This document shows positions 24,990-33,178 of a stretch of 64,000 bases of DNA, in pieces. This stretch comes from Jiangella alba (GTDB taxonomy: Bacteria > Actinomycetota > Actinomycetes > Jiangellales > Jiangellaceae). Made by a program: the position numbers and the translations under genes. The stretch covers positions 1,550,001 to 1,614,000 of the forward strand of contig NZ_FNUC01000004.1 in the NCBI RefSeq assembly GCF_900106035.1, in the 5' to 3' direction. The notes below the pieces were generated by a model, which had not been told where the DNA came from, searched no databases, and saw only the letters and a program-made list of their open reading frames with translations. Numbering within the stretch: the first letter of the stretch is position 1; each line of letters opens with the position of its first letter.

Positions 24990-26629
24990 CGACGACAGCG
25001 GCGGCCGCGACGATCGACCTGCTCGCGGAGGCCGGGGTGCGGCGGTTCTACACCGTCCCCGGCGAGAGCTTCCTGGAGCTGATCGACGAGGTCGTGCGGC
25101 GCCCGGAGCTGGAGCTGATCTCGACGCGGCACGAGTCCGGCGCGGCCTTCATGGCCGAGGCCGAGGGCAAGCTGACGGGACGCCCGGCGGTCGCGATGGC
25201 GACCCGGGCCGTCGGCGCGACGAACCTCGCGATCGGCGTGCACACGGCGCACCAGGACTCCACGCCGATGCTGGTGCTGCTCGGCCAGGTCGAGACCGAC
25301 CACCTGGGCAAGGAGGCCTTCCAGGAGGTCGACCTGCCGGGGTTCTTCGCCCAGCTGTCGACGTTCGGGGCGACGGTGCAGCGTGCCGACCGCGCCGCCG
25401 ACGTCGTCGCGCGGGCGTTGGCGATGACGACGTCCGGCCGGCCGGGTCCGGCGGTGGTGGCCTTCCCGTCTGACCTGCTCGGACAACCGGGACGGCCGGC
25501 CGGACGCCGGGTGCCGGCTCGGCCCGGGCCGCACCCGGGCCCGGCGGCGGTCGCGGCGGCGGCCGGCCTGCTGGAACGGGCCGCCCGCCCGGTCGTCATC
25601 CTCGGCGAGGGCGCGCAGGACGGCCACGAGGTGCTGACCTCGCTGGCCGAGCGGTACGGCCTCGGCGTCTACACGGCGTTCCGCCGCCAGGACACCTTCC
25701 CGAACACGCACCCGCACTACCTCGGCCACCTGACGCTGGGGGCGGCGCCCGAACTGCTCGAGCCGCTGCGCACGGCCGACGTCGTGCTGGTGCTGGGCAG
25801 CCGCCTGGACGGGGTGACGACGCAGACCTACGCGCTGCCGGCGGACGGGACGCGGGTCGTGCAGGTCGACACCCAGCCGGACACCCTCGGCAGCGTCGTG
25901 CCGCTGGAGCTGGCCGTCGTCGCCGACGTGCGCGCCTTCGCCGCCGCCCTGATCGAGCAGGCCGACCCCAGCGAGCCGACGACCGACTGGCGCGACGCGC
26001 ACGCCCGCTACCTCGCGTTCAGCGACCCGACCGCACCGCACGACGACGCCACCGGCGGCGTCCACCCGGCCGACGTCATGGCGGCGCTGCGGCGCGGCTT
26101 CGCCGACGACACCGTCGTCACCAGCGATGCGGGCAACTTCTCCGTGTTCGGGCACCGGTACTGGCGGTTCGAGCGGCCGCGCACGCAACTGGCGCCGATC
26201 TCCGGCGCGATGGGCTACGCGGTGCCGGCGGCCATCGGCGCCGCCCTCGCGGCCCGCGACCGGCAGGTGCTCGCGCTGGCCGGCGACGGCGGCTTCCTGA
26301 TGACGGGGCAGGAGCTGGAGACCGCCGCCCGCTACGGCGTCGAACCGACCGTCGTCGTCTTCCAGAACCTGCTCTACGGGACCATCGCGATGCACCAGGC
26401 CCGGGAGCTGCGCCGCACCGGCGGCGTCGACATCGGCCCGGTCGACCTCGCCGGCTTCGCCCGGTCGCTGGGCGCCGCCGCACGCACCGTCACCGACACC
26501 GGCCAGCTCGACGACGCGCTGGCCGAACTGCGCCGCGAGGCCGGGCCACGGGTCCTCGTGGTCCGCACCGACTCCGACGTGCTGACGCCGGCCGCCCGGC
26601 TGTCCGGCCTGATGGGAGCGCGCGCATGA
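24986..26629 (+). CDS. Thiamine-diphosphate-dependent enzyme
   Basis: A 547-residue enzyme of the acetolactate synthase/decarboxylase superfamily. The PYR domain has the cofactor-activating Glu in STRHESGAAFMAEAEGKLTG (about residues 45-60). The central domain runs to about 330. The PP domain has the Mg/ThDP motif AGDGGFLMTGQE near residue 432 and NLLYGTIA near 459. There is no regulatory-subunit gene nearby and the context is catabolic, so a 2-keto-acid decarboxylase or carboligase in a carboxylate pathway is more likely than valine biosynthesis. GTG 24986 overlaps the GntR stop by 4 bp. Confidence 0.8.
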   Translation: MTTTAAAATIDLLAEAGVRRFYTVPGESFLELIDEVVRRPELELISTRHESGAAFMAEAEGKLTGRPAVAMATRAVGATNLAIGVHTAHQDSTPMLVLLGQVETDHLGKEAFQEVDLPGFFAQLSTFGATVQRADRAADVVARALAMTTSGRPGPAVVAFPSDLLGQPGRPAGRRVPARPGPHPGPAAVAAAAGLLERAARPVVILGEGAQDGHEVLTSLAERYGLGVYTAFRRQDTFPNTHPHYLGHLTLGAAPELLEPLRTADVVLVLGSRLDGVTTQTYALPADGTRVVQVDTQPDTLGSVVPLELAVVADVRAFAAALIEQADPSEPTTDWRDAHARYLAFSDPTAPHDDATGGVHPADVMAALRRGFADDTVVTSDAGNFSVFGHRYWRFERPRTQLAPISGAMGYAVPAAIGAALAARDRQVLALAGDGGFLMTGQELETAARYGVEPTVVVFQNLLYGTIAMHQARELRRTGGVDIGPVDLAGFARSLGAAARTVTDTGQLDDALAELRREAGPRVLVVRTDSDVLTPAARLSGLMGARA

Positions 26630-27771
26630 CCGTTCCGCAGATCGCACGCATCGAGGCGGTCGCGGTGCGCGACGCCTTCGCGCCCGACGACGCCTATGGC
26701 TCGGCCCGCGGGCTGGTGCACGCCCGCGCCGCGACGCTGGTGCGGCTGGAGACCACCGACGGCGTGGTCGGCTGGGGCGAGGCGTGGGGCTCGTCGCGGG
26801 CCACCGCGGTGCTGATCGACGAGCTGGCCGGCGGCCTGGCGGGCGCGCGGCTGGAGCCGTCGGGCAGCTGGCTGACCCGGCTGTTCAACCAGGGCTACCA
26901 CCACTCCAGCGGCGGTCACCACGTCGCCGCGGCCGGCGCCATCGACATCGCGATGTGGGACGCGCTCGGCCGGACGCTCGGCGTCCCGGTGCACGTGCTG
27001 CTCGGCGGCCGCACCCGCGACCGCCTGACGCCGTACGCGTCGGCCGGGTACGTGACACGCGACAACGACCACGGCCGGTTCGCCGACGGCCTGCGCGAAC
27101 TGGCCGCCGACGGCTACACCGGCGTGAAGATCAAGCTCGGCCTCGGCTTCGACAGCGACGTCGCACGGGCGCGTACCGCCCGCGAGATCCTCGGCCCGGA
27201 CGCCGCGATCCTGCTCGACTTCAACGGCAACTACACCGCCGACCAGGCCCGCCGCTCGATCGACCGGCTGCGCGAGTTCGCGCCGGGCTGGATCGAGGAA
27301 CCGGTGTCGCCGGACGACCGCAGCGGCTGGGCGCTGCTGCGCGGCTGCGGCGTCCCACTGGCCGCCGGCGAGGCCGTCTACACCCGCTACGGCTTCCGCG
27401 ACCTCATCGCCGAGCGGCTGGTCGACGTCGTGCAGCCGGACGTGTCCAAGTGCGGCGGCCTGGGCGAGGCGCGGGTCATCGCGCACCTGGCGCAGACGTG
27501 GAACGTGCGGTTCTCGCCGCACGTGTGGGGCGGGGTCGTCGCGCAGGCCGCGTCGGTGCAGCTGCTGGCCGCCGTGCCGGACTACCCGCACGTCGACCAC
27601 CCGGCGGAGCCGCTGTGGCTGGAGCACGACCGCGGCCGCAACGCGCTGCGCGACGACCTGGCGACCCGCCCGTTCACGCTGGTCGACGGCGCCGTGCTGG
27701 TGCCGGACGGCCCGGGCCTGGGCATCGAGATCGACGAGGACGCCCTCGACCGGCTGCGGGTGGACCGATGA
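26626..27771 (+). CDS. Mandelate racemase/muconate lactonizing enzyme family
   Basis: A 381-residue enolase-superfamily enzyme. The capping domain contains a flexible loop with HHSSGGHHVAAAGAIDIAMW. In the barrel, the KxK pair is GVKIKLGLGF (about residue 165), the first metal ligand is in LLDFNGNY (about 202), the second in IEEPVSPDD, the third in LAAGEAVYTR, and the acid/base His in SPHVWGGVVAQ. The KxK plus His pattern is of the mandelate-racemase type, acting on an alpha-hydroxy acid or sugar acid as racemase or dehydratase. It overlaps both neighbours by 4 bp, and its product probably feeds the ThDP enzyme or the SDR. Confidence 0.82.
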   Translation: MTVPQIARIEAVAVRDAFAPDDAYGSARGLVHARAATLVRLETTDGVVGWGEAWGSSRATAVLIDELAGGLAGARLEPSGSWLTRLFNQGYHHSSGGHHVAAAGAIDIAMWDALGRTLGVPVHVLLGGRTRDRLTPYASAGYVTRDNDHGRFADGLRELAADGYTGVKIKLGLGFDSDVARARTAREILGPDAAILLDFNGNYTADQARRSIDRLREFAPGWIEEPVSPDDRSGWALLRGCGVPLAAGEAVYTRYGFRDLIAERLVDVVQPDVSKCGGLGEARVIAHLAQTWNVRFSPHVWGGVVAQAASVQLLAAVPDYPHVDHPAEPLWLEHDRGRNALRDDLATRPFTLVDGAVLVPDGPGLGIEIDEDALDRLRVDR

Positions 27772-28733
27772 CCGGCGCCGTCCTCGTCATCGGCGGCACC
27801 GGGTTCATCGGCGCCGCGGTCGCCCGTGCCGCCGTCGCCGCGGGCCGGCGCGTGGTCGTCACCGGTCACGACGCGCCCGGCGGCCCGGCGCTGCCGGACC
27901 TGCCCGACGGCGTCGGCCACACCGTCCTCGACGTCACCGACCGCGCCGCCGTCGACGCCGTCCTGGCCGACACGAACCCCGCCGCGATCGTCCACCTCGC
28001 CGCGTTCGGCGTCGGCGCGTCGGGTCTCGCCGCCGGCGCCCGGCGCCGCCCGGCGCTGGCCGTCGACGTGAACATCCGCGGCCTGGCCAACGTCATCGAA
28101 GCCGCGGCCGCGCACGGCGTCCGGCGGCTGTGCTGGTCCAGCAGCAGCACCGTCTACGGCCCGGCCGCCGGCCGCGGCACCGTCGACGAGGACGCCGCGC
28201 TGACGCCCGACCTCGTCTACGGCGCCACCAAGGTCGGCGCCGAGCAGTTGGCCCGCGTGCTGGCCGCCGACGTCGGCCTGCCCGTCACCGGGCTCCGGCT
28301 GCCGCTGGTCTACGGGCCCGGCCGCTGGTACGGCGGCAGCCAGGAGACGCTGGTCCGGTTCCTCGCCGACCTCGTCGCCGGGCGCCCGGCCCGCATCGAG
28401 GCCTGGACCGGGACCGCCGACTGGATCCACGTCGACGACGCCGCGGCCGCCCTGCTGGCCGGCGTCGAGACCGACCCGCCCAGCCCGCTCTACAACGTCG
28501 TCGGCCACCGCGGCGGCCTGGCCGAGCTGGTCCGGGCCATCGTGGCCGCGAGCACGACCGGCCGCGCCGAGGCCACCGTCGTCGAGATCCCGGACGGCGC
28601 ACCCGACCTGCCCCTGATGGACGACCGCCGCATCCGCGCCGAGCTGGGCTTCTCGCCCCGGTACGGCACCGCCGCCTCCGGCGCGGCGGACTACGCGGCG
28701 CGCCTGTCGCCCGACACCGAGGAGGACCTGTGA
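27768..28733 (+). CDS. NAD-dependent epimerase/dehydratase (extended SDR)
   Basis: A 321-residue extended SDR. The NAD site is VIGGTGFIGAAVARA at the N-terminus; HLAAFGVGASG and the catalytic SSSSTVYG and YGATK (Tyr-x-x-x-Lys) are intact, followed by LRLPLVYGPGRWYGGSQETL and DWIHVDDAAAALLAG. In a carboxylate operon a dehydrogenase acting on a sugar or uronic acid (as in uronate dehydrogenase-like SDRs) is plausible; a nucleotide-sugar epimerase is less so. ATG 27768 overlaps the preceding stop by 4 bp. Confidence 0.8.
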   Translation: MTGAVLVIGGTGFIGAAVARAAVAAGRRVVVTGHDAPGGPALPDLPDGVGHTVLDVTDRAAVDAVLADTNPAAIVHLAAFGVGASGLAAGARRRPALAVDVNIRGLANVIEAAAAHGVRRLCWSSSSTVYGPAAGRGTVDEDAALTPDLVYGATKVGAEQLARVLAADVGLPVTGLRLPLVYGPGRWYGGSQETLVRFLADLVAGRPARIEAWTGTADWIHVDDAAAALLAGVETDPPSPLYNVVGHRGGLAELVRAIVAASTTGRAEATVVEIPDGAPDLPLMDDRRIRAELGFSPRYGTAASGAADYAARLSPDTEEDL

Positions 28734-29209
28734 CCGACAGCCCCACCGCCCGACTGCGCGAGCTCGGCCTGGAGCTGCCGCCTGCGGCCACGCCCAGCTT
28801 CGACTACGTGCCGGTCACCGAGCACGCGGGCGTCCTGTACGTCAGCGGCCAGCTGCCCAAGGAGGACGGCGAGGTCCGCATCACCGGCCGGCTCGGCGAC
28901 GACGTCGACCTCGAGACCGCCCAGCGGGCCGCCCGCATCTGCGTGCTGCAGGGCCTGGCCTGCGCGGCCGAGCACGCCGGCGGCCTCGACCGGATCGGCC
29001 GCGTGCTCCGCGTCACCGGCTTCGTCGCCGGCACCCCCGACTTCCACGGCCAGCCGCGCGTCATCGACGGCGCCAGCGAGCTGATCGGCCAGATCTTCGG
29101 CGACCGCGGCAAGCACGCCCGGTCCGCCGTCGGCGTGGCGGCCCTGCCGCGCCGCTCACCCGTCGAGATCGAGTTCATCCTCACCGTCACCTCGGGAGGC
29201 ACCGCATGA
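28730..29209 (+). CDS. RidA-family deaminase
   Basis: A 159-residue RidA/YjgF protein, longer than classic RidA (about 128) and closer to subgroups with an N-terminal extension (LRELGLELPPAATPSFDYVP). The key arginine is present in GKHARSAVGVAALPRRSPVE, with LYVSGQLPKEDGEVRITGRL at the front of the fold. RidA proteins hydrolyse enamines and imines made by dehydratases. Its presence suggests that the pathway makes an unstable enamine, so the substrate may contain nitrogen. It starts with GTG 28730 overlapping the previous stop. Confidence 0.82.
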   Translation: MTDSPTARLRELGLELPPAATPSFDYVPVTEHAGVLYVSGQLPKEDGEVRITGRLGDDVDLETAQRAARICVLQGLACAAEHAGGLDRIGRVLRVTGFVAGTPDFHGQPRVIDGASELIGQIFGDRGKHARSAVGVAALPRRSPVEIEFILTVTSGGTA

Positions 29210-30255
29210 CCCGCATGAAGACGCGCACCACCCTCATCGCCGCCCTCTGCGTCGTCGCCGCGTCCGGCTGCGGCTTCGTCACGGGCGACGACGGCGGCAG
29301 CGGCGGCGGCGACGCCGCGGAGTGCACCGACCAGGAACTGCGGCTGGCCACGATCCGGGCGGAGTCCGACCCGGCCACGCTGGCCGCGGAGAAGTTCGCC
29401 GACCTGGTCGACGAGGGCACCGACGGCCGGCTGAGCGTCCGGGTGTTCCCGAACAGCCAGATCGGCGGCGTCAACGACATCTTCGCCGGGCTCAGCGCCG
29501 GGCAGGAGGTCGACCTGTTCTACGAGGGCATCAGCATCTACCCGACGCTGGAGGGCGCCTCGGCGTTCACCATCACCAGCGTCCCGTTCCTGTGGGACAG
29601 CTACGACCAGCTGCTCGGGGTGCTGCGCACCGACCGGTTCGGCGAGCTGCTGGACGAGGCGGCCGAGGCCACCGGCGTCCGCGTCGTCGCGATCGAGGGC
29701 GACGCGGAGCCGCGGGCGCTGTCGGCGAACCGGGCGATCGAGACGCCGGCGGACATGGAGGGTCTGAAGCTGCGCATCGCCGAGGCGCCGATGCCGCAGG
29801 CGTTCGCCCGGGCGCTCGGCGCCGAGCCGCAGGTCGTCCCGCTGGCCGACCTGTACCTGGCGCTGCGCCAGGGCGTCGTCGACGCGCAGGAGAACGGCTC
29901 GATCACCATTGTCAACCAGAGCCTCGACGAGGTGCAGGACTACTACATGCCGACGGACTACATCCGCGACGCGCGGTCCTGGTACGTGTCCGACGACTGG
30001 TGGCAGGGCCTGTGCCAGGACGACAAGGACGTCGTCGTCGACGCCGCGCACGAGGCCGGCGAGCTGGACACCGCCGAGGTGCAGAAGCAGATGGACGAGG
30101 CCATGGCCACGCTGGAGCAGTCGCTCACCGTCGTCCAGCCCGACGTCGAGGCGTTCCGCACCGCCGTCTCGGAGACGTTCCGTCAGTTCGACGGCGACCT
30201 GTGGCCCGAAGGCCTGCTGGACGAGGTGGCCGAGCTGAAGGAGCAGGCGCCGTGA
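29206..30255 (+). CDS. TRAP transporter substrate-binding lipoprotein (DctP)
   Basis: A 349-residue periplasmic-type binding protein anchored as a lipoprotein: signal TTLIAALCVVAASGCGF, with the lipobox Cys at about residue 23, then a Gly/Ser/Asp linker. The DctP fold shows LRLATIRAESDPATLAAEKF, FADLVDEGTDGRLSVRVFPN and LEGASAFTITSVPFLW, with the carboxylate-binding arginine expected in MEGLKLRIAEAPMPQAFARA. It binds an organic acid at high affinity for the DctQM permease encoded just downstream. Confidence 0.88.
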   Translation: MTRMKTRTTLIAALCVVAASGCGFVTGDDGGSGGGDAAECTDQELRLATIRAESDPATLAAEKFADLVDEGTDGRLSVRVFPNSQIGGVNDIFAGLSAGQEVDLFYEGISIYPTLEGASAFTITSVPFLWDSYDQLLGVLRTDRFGELLDEAAEATGVRVVAIEGDAEPRALSANRAIETPADMEGLKLRIAEAPMPQAFARALGAEPQVVPLADLYLALRQGVVDAQENGSITIVNQSLDEVQDYYMPTDYIRDARSWYVSDDWWQGLCQDDKDVVVDAAHEAGELDTAEVQKQMDEAMATLEQSLTVVQPDVEAFRTAVSETFRQFDGDLWPEGLLDEVAELKEQAP

Positions 30256-30788
30256 CCCCCGCCGCCGGCCCGCGCGCGACCGGGCGTCTCGCCGCCGTCG
30301 CCACCGGCCTCGGCCGGGTGACCGCGTGGGCCGGCGGGCTGGCCTTCTTCGCGATCTTCGTCGTGAACCTGGCCCAGATGGTGGCCCGCCAGATCGGGCA
30401 CGGCTGGTTGTGGGTGACCGACCTGAGCCAGCTGCTGCTGCTCTGGACCGTCATGCTCGGGTCGGTCGCGGCGTACTGCTTCGCCGAGCACATCACGACC
30501 GGCTGGCTGGACTCCAAGCTCACCGGCCGGCCGCTGCGGGTGCTGCTCGTGGTGCTGCGCGTGGCCGAGATCGGCTTCTTCGCGATCGTCGTCGGCGCCG
30601 GCCTGTCCGTGGCGCGGGCCCGCGACCACATCCCGTACGTCCAGCTCGGTGTGCCCACCTCGTGGGCCTACGCCGCCATCCCGGTGGCCGGCGTGCTGCT
30701 GCTCGTCGCGGCCGTGACGATGCCGCTGCGCGCGCACGGCTTCCCGCCGCCGGTGCCCGAGTCCGACCTGGAGAGGAGCCCGGCATGA
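30252..30788 (+). CDS. TRAP small permease (DctQ)
   Basis: A 178-residue four-helix membrane subunit. WAGGLAFFAIFVVNLAQMVA, LSQLLLLWTVMLGSVAAYCF, VAEIGFFAIVVGAGLSVARA and AYAAIPVAGVLLLVAAVTMP are the helices, and WVTDLSQLLLLWTVMLGSVA carries the conserved family core. GTG 30252 overlaps the DctP stop by 4 bp. The creatininase-like gene is inserted between this subunit and the large permease, an unusual order for a TRAP operon. Confidence 0.85.
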   Translation: MTPAAGPRATGRLAAVATGLGRVTAWAGGLAFFAIFVVNLAQMVARQIGHGWLWVTDLSQLLLLWTVMLGSVAAYCFAEHITTGWLDSKLTGRPLRVLLVVLRVAEIGFFAIVVGAGLSVARARDHIPYVQLGVPTSWAYAAIPVAGVLLLVAAVTMPLRAHGFPPPVPESDLERSPA

Positions 30789-31561
30789 CCCGGCTCAGCG
30801 ACCTGACCACCACCGAGTTCGCGGCGCTCGCGGCGGACGCGAAGGTGGCCCTGATCCCGGTGGGCGCCACCGAGCAGCACGGCCCGAACCTGGGCATGGG
30901 CATCGACTGGCGGGTCGCCGCGGAGATCGCCGGCCGCGTCGCCGACGAGGTGGCGCCGCTGGCCGTCGTCACGCCGCCGCTGCCGTTCGGGCTGTCCGCG
31001 CACCACCTGTCCTTCCCGGGCACGCTGAGCATCGGCGCCGACGCGTTCCGCGCGGTGCTCACCGACGTCGTGCTGAGCCTGCGCGCGCACGGCCTGCGCA
31101 AGGTCGTGTTCGTCAACGGGCATCGCGGCAACGAGAACGTGCTCGGCGTCCTCACCACGGAGCTGACCTACGAGCACGGCGTCGAGGCCGCGTCGGCGTT
31201 CTGGATGACGCAGGCAGCGGACACCGTCGCCGCGCATCGTCAGACGGCCCGCTGGGGGCACGCCTGCGAGGTGGAGACCAGCGTCGCGCTGGCCGTGACG
31301 GCGGACCTGGTCCGCCCGGACGCGCTGGAGGCCGGCGACCACGTCGACGACTACGGCGCCTTCGAGGACAACTACGAGCCGTTCGCCGTGACGGTGCCGC
31401 GCTCGTTCGCGTCGCGGACCCGCAACGGCGTGTTCGGCGACGCCCGCCTGGCCAGCCGCGAGGCGGGCGAGGAGATCGTCGCGGCCGCGGTGCGCCGGAC
31501 GGCGGAGTTCGTCCGCGCGTTCGCGGCCCGGCCGTCGCGGCTCGAGGCGGACGGGGACTGA
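30785..31561 (+). CDS. Creatininase-family metallohydrolase
   Basis: A 258-residue member of the creatininase/MftE family of amidohydrolases that open cyclic amides. Metal ligands are present: Glu and His in GATEQHGPNL, Asp in GIDWRVA, His in VNGHRGNENVL, and Glu in HACEVETSVAL. Together with RidA in the same operon it points to a nitrogen-containing, perhaps lactam-like, substrate or intermediate. Creatinine itself is not indicated, because no creatinase or sarcosine gene is near. It overlaps dctQ by 4 bp. Confidence 0.82.
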   Translation: MTRLSDLTTTEFAALAADAKVALIPVGATEQHGPNLGMGIDWRVAAEIAGRVADEVAPLAVVTPPLPFGLSAHHLSFPGTLSIGADAFRAVLTDVVLSLRAHGLRKVVFVNGHRGNENVLGVLTTELTYEHGVEAASAFWMTQAADTVAAHRQTARWGHACEVETSVALAVTADLVRPDALEAGDHVDDYGAFEDNYEPFAVTVPRSFASRTRNGVFGDARLASREAGEEIVAAAVRRTAEFVRAFAARPSRLEADGD

Positions 31562-31564
31562 GCC

Positions 31565-32851
31565 ATGGAGACCATCGTCCTGTTCCTCACCCTGTTCGCC
31601 TGTATGGGGCTGGGCCTGTCGGTCTGGATCTCGATGGGCGTGGCCGCGCTGGTGACGATCGGCGCGCTCGGTCTCGGCGACGCCACCAGCCTGCCGACGG
31701 CGATGGCCAAGGGCATCGGCAACTTCGAGCTGCTGGCGATCCCGTTCTTCATCCTCACCGGCGAGCTGCTCAACCGCACCGGCATGACCGAGCGGATCCT
31801 GCGGCTGATGATGTACTTCCTCGGCCGCTACCGCGGCGGCCTCGCGTACGCGTCGGTGGGCGTCAACGTCGCGGTGTCGGGCGTGTCCGGCAGCGCGCCG
31901 GCCGACGCGTCCGCCGTCTCGTCGGTAATGCTGCCGGCGATGAAGAAGGAGGGCTACCGGCCCGAGTTCGCCGCCGCCGTGAACGCCAGCGCCGCCGTCA
32001 TCGGGCCGGTCGCGCCGCCGAGCATCCCGATGATCTTCGTCGCGCTGGTGACGAACCTGTCCGTCGGCAAACTGTTCCTCGGCGGCGTCGTGCCGGCGCT
32101 GCTGCTGGCCGGCTCGATGGTGCTGCTGATCATGTGGAACGCCCGCCGCGGCCTGCTGCCGCAGACGGAGCGGGTGCCGCGCCGCGCCGCCGACCTGTGG
32201 CCGCTGACGCTGGCCGCGCTGCCCGCGCTCGGCGCGCCGGTGCTGCTGATCGGCGGCATCCTCACCGGCTTCGCGACCATCACCGAGCTGTCCATGCTGG
32301 CGGCGGCGTACGTGCTGTTCCTGGGCCTGGTGGTCTACCGGACGCTGACGCCGCGCGACCTGCTGCCGCTGTTCCGCGACGGCGCCGTGTTCAGCGCGAC
32401 CATCATGATCCTGTTCGCGGTGGTCGGCGCGTTCTCGTACGTGCTGACGGTGGGCGACCTCGCGACCGGGCTGTCGTCGCTGGTCGAGAACCTCAACGTG
32501 GGCCCGGTGGCGTTCATCCTGCTGGCGATGCTGTTCTTCCTCATCGTCGGGATGCCGATGGACGCGGTGCCGGCGATCCTGATCTTCCTGCCGATTCTGC
32601 TGCCGGTGGCGACCGAGCTGGGCATCGACCCGATCCACTTCGGCGTCATCGTCGTCGTGAACCTCATGCTCGGCCTGCTGACCTGGCCGGTCGGCGCGCT
32701 GCTCTACGTGCTCACCAAGATGAGCGGGGTGTCGTTCGGGAAGCTCAGCGTGGCCGTGCTGCCGTTCCTGGCCGTGATGATCGCCGTGCTGTTGCTGCTG
32801 GCGCTGGTCCCCGGCCTGGTCACCTGGCTGCCGGAGGTCGCCTTCGGCTGA
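31565..32851 (+). CDS. TRAP large permease (DctM)
   Basis: A 428-residue membrane subunit with about 12 helices. Family landmarks include LLAIPFFILTGELLNRTGMT, GVNVAVSGVSGSAPADASAV, INASAAVIGPVAPPS-like VNASAAVIGPVAPPSIPM, and LIVGMPMDAVPAILIFLPIL. It forms the sodium-driven channel with DctQ. It begins 3 bp after the creatininase stop and is the last gene of the operon; a strong palindromic hairpin follows at 32919-32944. Confidence 0.9.
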   Translation: METIVLFLTLFACMGLGLSVWISMGVAALVTIGALGLGDATSLPTAMAKGIGNFELLAIPFFILTGELLNRTGMTERILRLMMYFLGRYRGGLAYASVGVNVAVSGVSGSAPADASAVSSVMLPAMKKEGYRPEFAAAVNASAAVIGPVAPPSIPMIFVALVTNLSVGKLFLGGVVPALLLAGSMVLLIMWNARRGLLPQTERVPRRAADLWPLTLAALPALGAPVLLIGGILTGFATITELSMLAAAYVLFLGLVVYRTLTPRDLLPLFRDGAVFSATIMILFAVVGAFSYVLTVGDLATGLSSLVENLNVGPVAFILLAMLFFLIVGMPMDAVPAILIFLPILLPVATELGIDPIHFGVIVVVNLMLGLLTWPVGALLYVLTKMSGVSFGKLSVAVLPFLAVMIAVLLLLALVPGLVTWLPEVAFG

Positions 32852-33178
32852 TCAGGTGGCCGGGCCCGGGCTTCGCGTTGGCCGGCGTTCCGTGCGCTGA
32901 CGAACCGCGCGCCGTGGTCCGTCCCCCTGGCGCCAGGGGGACGGGGGCAGTCTGGGCGTGCCCACGAGACGAGTGAACCTGCCGACCTGGGGCGACCTCG
33001 ATAGCCAGAATCCCGCGAACAGCCCGAAACGGCGTCCGGAACAGCACTCTCGCTAGTGAAGACCACGTGCACCGGCAGGAACGGCGGACCCGGGCGGGCT
33101 GTGCCCGCTTCCCCCGTCCTCCTGGACGTCGACGTCCTGCCGTCGTCCGCCGCGGGCGGGACTGATCAGGTGGCCGGG
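32848..33178. repeat. 17-bp direct repeat flanking an orphan intergenic segment
   Basis: CTGATCAGGTGGCCGGG occurs at 32848-32864, across the dctM stop, and again at 33162-33178, across the histidine-kinase stop, in the same orientation 314 bp apart. The segment between has no recognisable gene, but holds the 26-bp palindrome and a second hairpin near 33093-33107. The repeat may mark an old insertion or recombination, or may be chance similarity of two gene ends. Confidence 0.5.
32919..32944. terminator. 26-bp perfect palindrome after TRAP operon
   Basis: A perfect 26-bp palindrome (CCGTCCCCCTGGC and its complement) lies 68 bp after the dctM stop. It would fold into a very stable GC hairpin on either strand, without a U tract, as is common for actinobacterial terminators. 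It probably separates the rightward carboxylate operon from the leftward kinase gene. The rest of 32852-33165 shows no gene. Confidence 0.6.

Noticed and set aside
24986-26629. Acetolactate synthase for branched-chain amino acids
   Set aside because: No small subunit or other ilv genes; it lies inside a catabolic TRAP operon.
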